Origin: Rothia endophytica
Lineage (GTDB): Bacteria > Actinomycetota > Actinomycetes > Actinomycetales > Micrococcaceae
Length of the DNA stretch: 64,000 bases
NCBI RefSeq assembly: GCF_928381505.1
Contig: NZ_CAKMSJ010000001.1
Coordinates: 372,001-436,000, forward strand
Reading direction: 5' to 3'
Below are positions 52,996 to 61,840 of this stretch, piece after piece. Numbering within the stretch: position 1 is the stretch's first letter; the number at the start of each line of letters is the position of its first letter. A program made the translations under genes and the position numbers. Under the pieces are notes generated by a model, which did no database searches, was not told the origin of the DNA, and worked only from the letters and a program-made list of their open reading frames with translations.

Positions 52996-53979
52996 CTAGC
53001 GGCGGGCACCCTCAGCGATCGATTTAGGGCTAATCATATTAGCGGTGCCCTGGGTAGCGAAATGGTTAAGGCGGCGCAGGATGAGCCCCTCACGCAGTGC
53101 CCAGGGGCTCACACGCATCACCTCAATACCAAAGACCTCCATAGCGGCTTCCGCAGCAATAGCACCGGCAAGAATCTGACGTGAGCGCATCTCAGAGACT
53201 CCGGGTAGATCAACCCGATCAGCCGGTGACATGGCCTCCATACGGCGGGCCCACAGGCGCAGGTCTTCCAAACGCATCTCACGCTTGACGTGGGGGCCGG
53301 CAGAATAGGGAGCAGCGCCGCAAATACGCGCCAGAGAGCGGAAGGTCTTGGACGTTCCCACCGTCATATGGGGCTGCCCGTAGGCCAGCAGATCTTCAGC
53401 AACGGGTTCCAGCACCTCGCGGGTGTACTTGCGCAGTTTCTTCACTTCTTTAGGAGTGGGCATTTCGCCGCTGAACCAGTCACCGGTCAGGCGGGTTGCG
53501 CCCAGCGGCACTGAAATAGCGTCATCGGGGAAGGCGTCCACACCGGTAGAGAACTCAAAAGAGCCACCGCCAATATCAAAGTTCAGGATGCGGCCAGCGC
53601 CCCAGCCCTGCCAGTGACGCACAGCGTGGTAGGTAATCGCAGCTTCCTGATCACCGGAAATCTCGGTGAGGGTCACTCCGGTTTTATTCTGCACGTGCTG
53701 CAAAACAGCAGCTCCGTTAGTGGACTCACGAATAGCACTGGTGGCGAAAGCCAGCAGATCCTCAGCGTTGTTCTCAATCGCGAAATCAAGGGCGCTACCC
53801 ACAAACTCGGTAAGCTTATCACGCCCCTCATCGCTGATATTGCCGTCCGCATCAATATAGCGAACCAGCTGCAACCCCATCTTGTGGGAGGCATAAGGCT
53901 CAGGGCGGCTCCCCGCGCTACCGTCCAATAACAGCAGGTGAACAGTATTGGATCCAACGTCTAGTACGCCCAAGCGCAT
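52996..53979 (-). CDS. Exopolyphosphatase/pppGpp phosphatase family protein
   Basis: 327 residues, ASKHA fold. Phosphate loops GVLDVGSNTVHLLLLDG (N-terminal) and LNFDIGGGSFEFSTG (middle), catalytic Glu in AFATSAIRESTNG. It is of the short Ppx1 type of actinobacteria, without the C-terminal HD-like domain of long Ppx. In Mycobacterium the short forms act on polyphosphate or pppGpp. ATG 53979; no clear ribosome binding site, CTACTGGGGG upstream. Confidence 0.92.
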   Translation of the reverse strand: MRLGVLDVGSNTVHLLLLDGSAGSRPEPYASHKMGLQLVRYIDADGNISDEGRDKLTEFVGSALDFAIENNAEDLLAFATSAIRESTNGAAVLQHVQNKTGVTLTEISGDQEAAITYHAVRHWQGWGAGRILNFDIGGGSFEFSTGVDAFPDDAISVPLGATRLTGDWFSGEMPTPKEVKKLRKYTREVLEPVAEDLLAYGQPHMTVGTSKTFRSLARICGAAPYSAGPHVKREMRLEDLRLWARRMEAMSPADRVDLPGVSEMRSRQILAGAIAAEAAMEVFGIEVMRVSPWALREGLILRRLNHFATQGTANMISPKSIAEGARR

Positions 53980-54104
53980 GGCAACCCCCAGTAGTGAGTG
54001 AAAAAAGCTAGGACTAGTCTACTGCCCTGCTGCCGGTTGGGGTGACTGGTCTGGTACCCGCGGGACGTATTATTCCTGCAAGTACCATCAGACGTCTACC
54101 AGAG

Positions 54105-54266
54105 GAGGAACACACAAGAGAACGCTACTGGTTCGAGGGAGCACACTTTTCCGAGCACGCGAGGAAACAAAAAGTGTGCGGAATCAGCCGAGCATGCGAG
54201 GCTGGGCGTGAATTGCCCTTGCGAGCCGGGGCAAGAGGGTCTGCAGCGTGCTCTTGTGTGTTCCTC
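54105..54266. ncRNA. Structured element closed by a 16+5-bp helix, between topA and ppx
   Basis: GAGGAACACACAAGAG (54105-54120) pairs perfectly with 54251-54266, and one mismatch further ACGCT (54122-54126) pairs with AGCGT (54245-54249). Inside, GCACACTTTT (54141-54150) pairs perfectly with 54170-54179, and CCCTTGC pairs with GCAAG-GGG near 54217-54239. A motif GAGCA(C/T)GCGAGG occurs twice (54153 and 54190). No coding frame. It could be an RNA of about 160 nt (either strand), the 3' UTR of topA, or a small transposable element with 16-bp inverted ends; no target-site duplication is visible. Strand is therefore left open. Confidence 0.45.
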
Positions 54267-54286
54267 TCTCATGAGTCAGATGAATA

Positions 54287-57085
54287 TTATTTTTTCTTTG
54301 CAGGAGCCTTCTTGGCGGTTGTCTTCTTAGCTGCCGGTTTCTTGGCAACAGGCTTCTTAGCCGCAGTCTTGCGCTTTACCGGCCCCTTGGCGCGCTTCTC
54401 AGCTAGCAGTTCAACCGCGCGGGTGTGGGTCAGTGACTCGATGGTCTCGCTGCGGGGTACCGTTATGTTGGTGACGCCGTCAGTGATGTAGGGGCCAAAG
54501 CGTCCGTCCTTCACCACAATCTTCTTCTCAGAAACCGGGTCAACACCCAGCTCAGCCAGGGGTGGCTTAGCGGTGCCACGGCCACGCTGCTTAGGCTGGG
54601 AGTAAATCTCTAGCGCCTGTTCCAGGGTAATGCTGAAGATCTGGTCCTCGGTCTCCAGTGAGCGGGAGTCAGTTCCCTTCTTCATGTAGGGGCCAAAGCG
54701 GCCGTTCTGCGCGGTAATTTCAACACCTTCAGCATCAGTACCGACCACGCGGGGCAGGCTCATGAGCTTGAGGGCATCTTCAAGAGTGACGGTAGCAAGG
54801 TCCATGGACTTGAAGAGGGAGCCGGTGCGAGGCTTTTCCGCCTTGGGCTTCTTCTTCGGCTTAGCGCGGCCGTTCTTGTAGTACTCGGTGGGCTGCGCTT
54901 CCATCCAGGCAGCGATTTCCTCTTCGGTCATCTCGGGAATGACCTCAGTGACGTAGGGGCCATAACGGCCATCGCGCGCTACCACGGTGCGTCCGGTTTC
55001 GGGGTCTACACCCAGTTCGCGGCCATCGTTCTTACCCTGTTCCATGAGCTCAGCGACCTTTTCTTCGGTCAGCTCATCGGGGGCAAGGTCAGCAGGCACA
55101 TTAGCGCGCACGGGGTCTTTGATTTCGCCAGTTTCGGTATCAACTTCACCACCGGCTTCAAGATAGGGGCCGAACTTACCCACACGCAGGTTGATGCCGG
55201 GAGCCACCTCGATGGAGTTGATAGCGCGGGCATCAATGTCGCCCAGGTTATCTACGATGGGCTTGAGACCGCGCTTGGCATCACCACCAAAGTAGAAGTT
55301 GCTCAGCCAGGTGGTGCGGGCCTCTTCGCCGCGAGCAATGCGGTCCAGGTCCTCTTCCATCTCTGCAGTGAACTCGTAATCTACGTACTTAGCAAAGTGC
55401 TCTTCGAGCAGGCGCACCACTGAGAAAGCAACCCAGGAGGGCACCAAGGCGCCGCCACGGTTATTAACGTAACCGCGGTCCATGATGGTTGAGATAACTG
55501 CCGCGTAAGTGGAGGGGCGGCCGATACCCAGCTCGTCCATCGCCTTGACCAGAGAGGCTTCGGTATAACGCGGAGGCGGTGACGTGTCATGTTTGGCGGC
55601 TGCGATGTCGCTACCGGTCAGACCCTGACCTTCTGCCAGGTTGGGCAGGCGTTTATCTTCTTTACCGTCCTTGGCGTTTCCTTCTTCGCCGCGGGCTACG
55701 TCCTTACCTTCTTCATAGGCGGCCAAGAAGCCGCGGAAAGTGATGACGGTGCCGGATGCAGAGAACTCAGCGTCACGCCCATCAGTTGCGGTTGCGCCCA
55801 GGCGAATGGAGGCGGTGGAGCCCTTAGCGTCGGCCATCTGGGAGGCCACAGTGCGCTTCCAAATCAGCTCATAGAGGCGGAACTCATCAATGCTTAGAGC
55901 ATTTTTGACGGCATCTGGTGTGCGGAAGGAATCGCCTGCAGGGCGGATTGCTTCGTGTGCCTCCTGGGCGTTCTTTGATTTTGAGCTGTAAACGCGAGGG
56001 GACGCGGGCACAAAGTCAGCACCGTAGAGCTCGGTTGCCTGCTTGCGTGCTGCCTTGGTGGCCTGGTCAGACAAGGCTACCGAGTCGGTTCGCATGTAGG
56101 TGATGTAACCGTTTTCGTAGAGCCGCTGAGCTACCTGCATGGTGGAGCGGGAAGAGAAACGCAGCTTACGCGCCGCTTCCTGCTGCAGGGTCGACGTGGT
56201 AAAAGGCGCGGCAGGGCGGCGGGTGTAGGGCTTGGTTTCAACCGAGCGGACGCTAAAGGCTGCCTTATCCAGGGCGGTTGCCAATGAACTGGCGGCGGCC
56301 TCATCCAGGTGGGCGACCTTACCAGCTGAAGCCGGCTTCAATTCGCCACTATCAGCAAAATCCTTGCCGGTTGCAACACGAGCGCCATCAACCGCTGAAA
56401 GTTTGGCGGTAAAAGCTTGATTGTCTGAGGTGGCAAAAGTACCGGTCAGGTCCCAGTAGGTTGCGGAACGGAAGGCCATACGCTCACGCTCGCGCTCAAC
56501 TACCAAGCGGGTTGCCACCGACTGCACACGGCCCGCAGAGAGGCCGCGGGATACCTTGCGCCAAAGCACCGGAGAAAGCTCATAGCCGTAAATACGGTCG
56601 AGTACACGGCGGGTTTCCTGGGCATCCACCAGGTCACTGTCGATTTCACGCAGGTTCTCAAAACCGCGCTCGATGGCCTCTTTGGTGATTTCAGGAAAGG
56701 TGAGGCGATAAACCGGGACCTTGGGCTTAAGCACCTCAAGAAGGTGCCAGGCGATAGCTTCACCTTCGCGGTCCCCATCAGTTGCCAGATAAAGAGCATC
56801 AGACTCTTTAAGCAGGCGCTTAAGCTCGGTGACCTTCTTCTTCTTGTCTGAATTCACCACGTAATAGGGCGTAAAACCCTCATCAATGTTAACGGCGAAC
56901 TTACCCACCGGGCTCTTTTTGAGCTCATCCGGCAGTTCTGAAGGCTGAGGCAGATCGCGGATGTGCCCCATGGAAGACTCAACGATAAAGGCATCACCAA
57001 GGTAGCCGCTAATCGTTTTTACCTTTGAGGGGGATTCCACAATCAGCAGTGACCTGCCGTGTTCAGAGGTAGCCTTAGTGGGCAA
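54287..57085 (-). CDS. topA: DNA topoisomerase I
   Basis: 932 residues, type IA enzyme relaxing negative supercoils. Toprim domain: LLIVESPSKVKTISGYLG with ATDGDREGEAIAWHL (acidic DxDxE). Active Tyr in YENGYITYMRTDSVALSD. C-terminal part carries repeated domains with GRYGPYV, GRFGPYM and GKFGPYL signatures, without zinc fingers, and ends in a Lys/Ala tail of about 30 residues, both actinobacterial features; the tail binds DNA. The start is TTG 57085 after GGAGCACAG. Probably alone on its transcript. Confidence 0.96.
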   Translation of the reverse strand: MPTKATSEHGRSLLIVESPSKVKTISGYLGDAFIVESSMGHIRDLPQPSELPDELKKSPVGKFAVNIDEGFTPYYVVNSDKKKKVTELKRLLKESDALYLATDGDREGEAIAWHLLEVLKPKVPVYRLTFPEITKEAIERGFENLREIDSDLVDAQETRRVLDRIYGYELSPVLWRKVSRGLSAGRVQSVATRLVVERERERMAFRSATYWDLTGTFATSDNQAFTAKLSAVDGARVATGKDFADSGELKPASAGKVAHLDEAAASSLATALDKAAFSVRSVETKPYTRRPAAPFTTSTLQQEAARKLRFSSRSTMQVAQRLYENGYITYMRTDSVALSDQATKAARKQATELYGADFVPASPRVYSSKSKNAQEAHEAIRPAGDSFRTPDAVKNALSIDEFRLYELIWKRTVASQMADAKGSTASIRLGATATDGRDAEFSASGTVITFRGFLAAYEEGKDVARGEEGNAKDGKEDKRLPNLAEGQGLTGSDIAAAKHDTSPPPRYTEASLVKAMDELGIGRPSTYAAVISTIMDRGYVNNRGGALVPSWVAFSVVRLLEEHFAKYVDYEFTAEMEEDLDRIARGEEARTTWLSNFYFGGDAKRGLKPIVDNLGDIDARAINSIEVAPGINLRVGKFGPYLEAGGEVDTETGEIKDPVRANVPADLAPDELTEEKVAELMEQGKNDGRELGVDPETGRTVVARDGRYGPYVTEVIPEMTEEEIAAWMEAQPTEYYKNGRAKPKKKPKAEKPRTGSLFKSMDLATVTLEDALKLMSLPRVVGTDAEGVEITAQNGRFGPYMKKGTDSRSLETEDQIFSITLEQALEIYSQPKQRGRGTAKPPLAELGVDPVSEKKIVVKDGRFGPYITDGVTNITVPRSETIESLTHTRAVELLAEKRAKGPVKRKTAAKKPVAKKPAAKKTTAKKAPAKKK

Positions 57086-57233
57086 CTGTGCTCCTTGGAT
57101 TAGTGTTCAGACAGTCCTAGCGCCGTTTTTGCGCGTATACCCACAACAATAACTCACTTGCCCACCGCCGCCTACACAGTACCCACTGTGAGGTTAGCTT
57201 GTTACTCGCCGAACGGTGGGCAGGCGAGGAATC

Positions 57234-57665
57234 TTAGCCAACGATAAGCTCATCGTGATCTGGCTCGTCCCCAATCTCAAATTCACGGCCAGAAACCCCG
57301 GTAGGTTCGATCTCAACCCAGTTGGTTTTGTAGGTTGGCGCGTAGGCTTTGAGCCCCAGCGATTCAACGGCGCTGATATCGGCTTCGCTGGTCAACCAGT
57401 TGGCGTTTCCGCGCACCACGACCGACCGTGCCACCCCATCAACGATCTCATCGATCTCAAAAGCTGCCTTGCGGCTAATGACCACTTCAGAGAGTTTCTG
57501 GCCAGCCGCAGTGCGGAAATAAATTTTGCGCTCGTGCACCACAAAATTTACAGGGTAGATATCAATCTCACCGCCAGCTGCCAGGGCTAGCCTGCCTACT
57601 TTATGCTGGTTCAACAGTTCCCAGCAGCGGTCTTCATCCAGAGTTTTAATGGGGTTCTCGTTCAT
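57234..57665 (-). CDS. Pyridoxamine 5'-phosphate oxidase-fold protein
   Basis: 143 residues, split-barrel flavin- or F420-binding fold. Pattern: LDEDRCWELLNQHKVGRLALAAGGEIDIYPVNFVVHERKIYFRTAAGQK. It is related to the gene at 62636 (same CWELL/VWELIKSTRFARL and KIYFRTAAGSKL segments). Redox partner and substrate unknown. ATG 57665 is preceded by TAGACT-GGGGCA, a leaderless layout. Downstream of a methyltransferase gene by 16 bp in the same direction, yet with its own promoter box. Confidence 0.88.
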   Translation of the reverse strand: MNENPIKTLDEDRCWELLNQHKVGRLALAAGGEIDIYPVNFVVHERKIYFRTAAGQKLSEVVISRKAAFEIDEIVDGVARSVVVRGNANWLTSEADISAVESLGLKAYAPTYKTNWVEIEPTGVSGREFEIGDEPDHDELIVG

Positions 57666-57681
57666 TGCCCCAGTCTAAATC

Positions 57682-59310
57682 TCAGCTGTCAATCCGCAGA
57701 AAACTTTTCTCACAGAGTTCCCGAATATTACTTATTAATACGCGACGTGGCTGGTCGTCCTCCCAAGCCAGCAAGGCTTCAAGTGCACTCACAATCTGAC
57801 CAGCGGACAAATCACCATCACATGCTGAGACGAAGCCGCTGGTTTCAGTGGTCTCCAAAATCGTGCGACGCAGCCCGGCGCCCGCCCTCAACAAAATGAC
57901 GGAGGGGTGCTCTGAACCCGGTGTAGCGTGTCGCTCCTCAGTTACATCCCCCGCTACCACCAGATGCTGTGCCAGCAGTTGTTCATCGGTCATGGCCGTG
58001 ACCGCATCATAATGGGCGACTGCCTCGGTGATGAAAGAGGCAATAGGTTGCTGGATGGGGTAAGTAATTTCTTCAAAACGATGCAGGCGCTCGCCGGTGG
58101 CAGCCGCAGCAGGCTTGCGCAACCAGATCATGCCAAAACCCACCGACTCCACACCGCGCGCCGCGAAGTCTCGCAAGTAAGCCGTGTAGCTCTCGGTATA
58201 AGCAGCCGCATCGCGGTTCTCACTAGAATCGCGTAACCAGGTTTCTGCGTACTGCTCAGGGGTCAGCACCTCACGCTGAATAAACCAGGCCTCAGTCTGC
58301 TCCCCTACCCAGGCACGGGGACGCGCTGACCAGTCACTCTCTTGCTCGGCAGTAGCAACCGGTATTTCCCAGTTACCCAGCATCTGGGCACGCCCGCCGG
58401 GGGTAAGCACCCTGGGGAGCTGTTCTACCAGAGTGGAAACGATACCGTCACCAGCCATACCACCATCACGGTACGTGTACTGATCAGCGACCACTTCGCC
58501 CTCACGGCGTGGAGTAATCACAAAGGGAGGGTTGGAGACCACCAGGTCAAAAGTTTCGCCAGCCACCGGCTCCAGCAGGGACCCTAGTCGTAGGCTCACG
58601 CGAGCCTCCATGTTGCGGGGATCAATCTGTAGCGCTTCAGCGTTGAGCAGCAGGTTAAAACGAGTAAAAGCGAGTGCCCGCTCAGAAATATCGGTCGCGG
58701 TTACATGCTGGGCGTGGGCGAGCAGGTGAAAGACCTGAATACCGCACCCGGTCCCCAGGTCAAGAGCGCGATTTACCGGGGTGCGCTCGGTCAATTGCGC
58801 CAGAGTCAGCGAAGCATGCCCAATGCCCAGCACATGGTCACGGCGCAGCACACCCTCACGCTGATGAGCGCCCAAATCACTGGCCACATAAATTTCGGTG
58901 CCATCATCGGCCGCATGAGGGCGCAGGTCTACCGTGGCAAGAGCGCCACCCGCCGTCCTGACTGCCAAGCCCAGCTCAGCGAGGAGTTGCGCAGAGCCCG
59001 TACCAAGGGCAGCTTCAAGATCAGCTACCTCGCATTCTTGAGCCAGCAAAAAGAGGCTAACCACGGTAGCAAGAGCGCGGTCAGCCGCGGTGAAACTCTC
59101 AGATGTAGCTTCCCGCCCCAGCACCTGGCCAATGCGGTACACACCGGGAACCACCTGGTCCCTGGCCATGGCATCAAAAGGACCATCGCCCAGTAGCTCC
59201 TGAACACCGTCATAGGTGTAGTTCACCGCTTTCAGAGCAGCGTTAAGGGTTGCGAGCGCGGCAGGATCGGCACTAACAGGGGCGTTATCAATACGAGAAA
59301 AATCAGTCAC
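57682..59310 (-). CDS. N5-glutamine-type class I methyltransferase with DUF7059 domain
   Basis: 542 residues. The N-terminal 140 form a helical domain (DUF7059 pattern LGREATSESFTAADRALATVVSLFLLAQE), the middle a SAM domain with LDLGTGCGIQVFHLLAHA and the catalytic-type NPPF in LVVSNPPFVITPR, which marks enzymes methylating amide or exocyclic amino groups. The C-terminal 200 are an added domain. Substrate unknown: rRNA, release factor or small molecule are all possible. GTG 59310 with GATAAT-GGGGGT in front, leaderless. It diverges from the thiamine-binding gene. Confidence 0.88.
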   Translation of the reverse strand: MTDFSRIDNAPVSADPAALATLNAALKAVNYTYDGVQELLGDGPFDAMARDQVVPGVYRIGQVLGREATSESFTAADRALATVVSLFLLAQECEVADLEAALGTGSAQLLAELGLAVRTAGGALATVDLRPHAADDGTEIYVASDLGAHQREGVLRRDHVLGIGHASLTLAQLTERTPVNRALDLGTGCGIQVFHLLAHAQHVTATDISERALAFTRFNLLLNAEALQIDPRNMEARVSLRLGSLLEPVAGETFDLVVSNPPFVITPRREGEVVADQYTYRDGGMAGDGIVSTLVEQLPRVLTPGGRAQMLGNWEIPVATAEQESDWSARPRAWVGEQTEAWFIQREVLTPEQYAETWLRDSSENRDAAAYTESYTAYLRDFAARGVESVGFGMIWLRKPAAAATGERLHRFEEITYPIQQPIASFITEAVAHYDAVTAMTDEQLLAQHLVVAGDVTEERHATPGSEHPSVILLRAGAGLRRTILETTETSGFVSACDGDLSAGQIVSALEALLAWEDDQPRRVLISNIRELCEKSFLRIDS

Positions 59311-59450
59311 ACCCCCATTATCTCAGGAAGCAGTCAGGTTTGTTCCCGGAGGGCGCTTATCTTCGCACCTCCAGGCTCACTGAACCGCAGGAAGTGAACG
59401 GTGGTAGGTGGTCCTGTACGGCTGCGGCAGACTGCACTAGGCTAATTCCT

Positions 59451-59771
59451 ATGTTGTTTGCTTTCTCAGTAGCCCCCACCGGCGGGGGCGATCCCAGCGG
59501 TTCAGTGCACGACGCCGTCGCAGAGGCCGTGGAAATCGTCCGTAACTCCGGTCTGCCCCACCAGACTGACTCCATGTTTACCACCATTGAAGGTGACTGG
59601 GATGAGTGCATGGCCGTCATCAAGGCAGCCACCGAAGCAGTCGGTAAGCACGGTAGTCGCGTGTCGTTGGTGCTCAAAGCTGACATTCGCCCCGGCCATG
59701 ACTCAGGCGAGCTCACGGGAAAAGTTGAGCGTCTTGAAGCTGCTCTTGCCCGTAGGTCCGAGGCTTCCTAA
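59451..59771 (+). CDS. Thiamine-binding protein (MTH1187/YkoF-like)
   Basis: 106 residues, ferredoxin-like fold. Pattern MLFAFSVAPTGGGDPSGSVH, EIVRNSGLPHQTDSMFTTIEGDWDECMAVI and SLVLKADIRPG matches the MTH1187 family, which binds thiamine or HMP as a tetramer. ATG 59451 is chosen because TAGGCT lies 7 nt upstream; the frame is open back to 59340 without family similarity. A broken gene follows immediately. Confidence 0.9.
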   Translation: MLFAFSVAPTGGGDPSGSVHDAVAEAVEIVRNSGLPHQTDSMFTTIEGDWDECMAVIKAATEAVGKHGSRVSLVLKADIRPGHDSGELTGKVERLEAALARRSEAS

Positions 59772-59998
59772 GTGCGTATCTGGTCAGTGCACCCCTCCCT
59801 GCTGGATGCCAAGGGCTTGGTCGCCTGCTGGCGTGAAACGCTGCTGGCGCAGAAAGTTCTGCAGGGCCTCACCAAGGGGTAAAAAACCACCCGCGCCTGG
59901 ACCATTTCTCCAATCCACCGGCACAGCGCCTGCACCCCCTCTTCTATGAGGTTGCCGGAGGCATAGAGCCCTGGGAGAAACTACCACAGACCAAGTAA
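59772..59998 (+). pseudogene. Broken pyrimidine-dimer DNA glycosylase gene
   Basis: GTG at 59772 follows the preceding stop codon at once and gives MRIWSVHPSLLDAKGLVACW, RETLLAQKVLQGLTKG and then TAA at 59879-59881. The intact family continues GYKNHP. Here a KNHPRLDHFSNPPAQRLHPL segment and FYEVAGGIEPWEKLPQTK continue in a frame shifted by one base from about 59881 to the stop at 59998, so one base is lost in the Tyr codon. The middle (about half of the usual ~150 residues) between LDHFSNP and the C-terminal HPLFYEV is missing too. Two separate lesions indicate a dead gene. Confidence 0.8.
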
Positions 59999-60068
59999 CC
60001 CTCAGCGTCTGAGGGATACACCGCTCAAAGGGCCCCTGCACCGACTGGTGTAGGGGCCATACCTTTAT

Positions 60069-60590
60069 TTATGCAGAAGTAGTGGCTGTCCACAGGTACA
60101 TGCGGTAATTCTCACTGGTCATCTCACCAGGCCCGTACACCTCCAGGTGGACGCCGGTAGGCACCAGGTTTTTTGAGGGCAGAAACTCGGTATGCAGGTG
60201 TTCAAAGCCTTCTTTGATGTGCTGGGGGTTCTCACCGGGCAGTACAGCTCCTTGAACCAGAACCGTGGCATACATGGCGGCAGGCACCATTACCCCGGTT
60301 AGTCCCAGGGCAGCGACGTCCTTGATTCCACCGGGCACGATGAAACCAGCGGTGTAGGTGACTCCGGCATCATCAGCGTCGGGCATGATGACGCCCACTC
60401 GCTGCAGTTTTTCAACCGCAGCCAGCTTTGCGGCGCCGTTCTCGCCCTGCTCTAGTTTTTCGTAAAGCTCCTGCCACCGGTCACTAAAGACGCTCTGCTC
60501 GCTGGCAGGTGCGGCCACGCCGGCAACCATAAAGGTGCCGTACTCAATCAGGGCTGTTTCAAAGGTAGAGGCAGGGCTATTCATAGACAT
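60069..60590 (-). CDS. GyrI-like small-molecule-binding domain protein
   Basis: 173 residues. Stand-alone effector-binding (AraC_E_bind/GyrI-like) domain: VGVIMPDADDAGVTYTAGFIV and MYATVLVQGAVLPGENPQHI, FLPSKNLVPTGVHLEVYGPGEM. Such proteins bind or hydrolyse small cyclic compounds. No DNA-binding part. Starts at ATG 60590 or 60584; TAGAGT is close upstream, so leaderless use of 60584 is possible. Monocistronic; the opposite end meets the broken glycosylase gene. Confidence 0.82.
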   Translation of the reverse strand: MSMNSPASTFETALIEYGTFMVAGVAAPASEQSVFSDRWQELYEKLEQGENGAAKLAAVEKLQRVGVIMPDADDAGVTYTAGFIVPGGIKDVAALGLTGVMVPAAMYATVLVQGAVLPGENPQHIKEGFEHLHTEFLPSKNLVPTGVHLEVYGPGEMTSENYRMYLWTATTSA

Positions 60591-60622
60591 CCACTCTAGC
60601 CCAGGGGCGCTTCAAATACAGA

Positions 60623-60655
60623 AAAGCCCACCTTTCATTAGAGCAGGTGGGCTTT
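60623..60655. terminator. Terminator between trhO and the GyrI-like gene
   Basis: Perfect 11-bp stem AAAGCCCACCT (60623-60633) with 60645-60655. On the minus strand AAAAG before the stem gives the T-rich end, so it ends trhO. Confidence 0.75.
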
Positions 60656-60677
60656 CTGGCAGTTGCCGCTAAGGGTA

Positions 60678-61556
60678 CTAGGCGCTGACCGCGTCCCTCT
60701 CGGCTAGTGCCTTCTTGGCGCAGTCGCCGCAGAGCAACACCAAATCGCGCTTGCCGTCTACATCCAAGTTCTCAAACTTGTTAGAAGGGGCACCGCAGTG
60801 CTCGCACTGGCCGATGGTGACGGTGTCCGGTGAGAATTCCACGTGCATGCGCTTATCGAAGATGTACATGGAGCCTTCCCAGAGGCCCTTATCCCCAAAT
60901 TTTTCGCCGTAACGAACGATGCCGCCGTCAATCTGGTAAATCTCTTTGAAGCCGCGGTTCTTCATCAGAGCAGAGAGAATCTCGCAACGGATGCCACCGG
61001 TGCAGTAGGTGACCACGGGCTTGTCTTTGAGGTCATCGTACTTGCCCGATTCGATTTCTTCGATGAAATCGTGGGTGGTGCGAACATCGGGAACAATAGC
61101 GTTCTTAAACTTGCCGATCTTCGCTTCAAAAGCGTTGCGCCCGTCAAAGAAAACCACTTCATCGCCGCGTTCTTCAACCAGCTGGTTGACTTCTTCGGGC
61201 TTGAGGTGGACGCCGCCGCCCACAACACCGTTTTCATCAACGACCAGTTCATCAGGGGTGCCGAAAGCTACGATTTCATCGCGTGCCTTAACGGACAGCC
61301 GGGGGAAGTCAGCCGCGCCGCCGTCAGACCATTTGAGTTCCAGCTTTTCAAAGCCAGGGTACTGGCGGGTGGTCTTGCCGTACTGTTTGAGCGCGTTGAT
61401 GTCACCGCCCAGGGTGCCGTTGATACCGTGCTTAGAGATGATGATGCGACCGGTCAGCCCCAGTTTTTCACACAGGGCACGTTGCCAGAGCATGACCGCC
61501 TTGGGATCGGTCACGGGTGCAAAGCAGTAATAGAGAATAATTCGTTCTTGAGCCAC
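60678..61556 (-). CDS. trhO: tRNA uridine(34) hydroxylase (rhodanese family)
   Basis: 292 residues, YceA/TrhO family. It hydroxylates uridine 34 in the tRNA wobble position in an oxygen-dependent way. N-terminal [16 protein letters not shown] and [19 protein letters not shown], then the rhodanese domain with active Cys in [12 protein letters not shown], and a C-terminal zinc ribbon with CEHCG and CGDCAKK, characteristic of the longer subgroup. GTG 61556 has TAGAAT-GGGTGC upstream, leaderless. Monocistronic. Confidence 0.94.
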   Translation of the reverse strand: MAQERIILYYCFAPVTDPKAVMLWQRALCEKLGLTGRIIISKHGINGTLGGDINALKQYGKTTRQYPGFEKLELKWSDGGAADFPRLSVKARDEIVAFGTPDELVVDENGVVGGGVHLKPEEVNQLVEERGDEVVFFDGRNAFEAKIGKFKNAIVPDVRTTHDFIEEIESGKYDDLKDKPVVTYCTGGIRCEILSALMKNRGFKEIYQIDGGIVRYGEKFGDKGLWEGSMYIFDKRMHVEFSPDTVTIGQCEHCGAPSNKFENLDVDGKRDLVLLCGDCAKKALAERDAVSA

Positions 61557-61840
61557 GCACCCATTCTACTCCCCTGCCCCCGTAGCTCCTGAAAACTAGG
61601 GCAGTCTCACCGCGATATGGGCTTACCCGAGGCACAAACTCCAAAGGCTCCTTTGGCACCAGCACCCAGTCCCCAGCCTCACGATAATTACATATTTGAA
61701 TGACTCACGTGATTTTAATCTTTGACCCATATGCTGTTATGTATCGGTGGCCGCTTTATCTGGGAGTCCCTAGAACGTCGTTGTAACCCCGACGATGCCC
61801 ACCTCTATAAGGGAACATCATCAGAAAAAGGAGAAACTCC

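Noticed and set aside
54105..54266. Insertion sequence
   Set aside because: Inverted ends are present but there is no transposase and no target-site duplication; kept only as a structured element.
60843..61592. 249-residue frame opposite trhO
   Set aside because: trhO has full family motifs and a promoter; the opposite frame has none.
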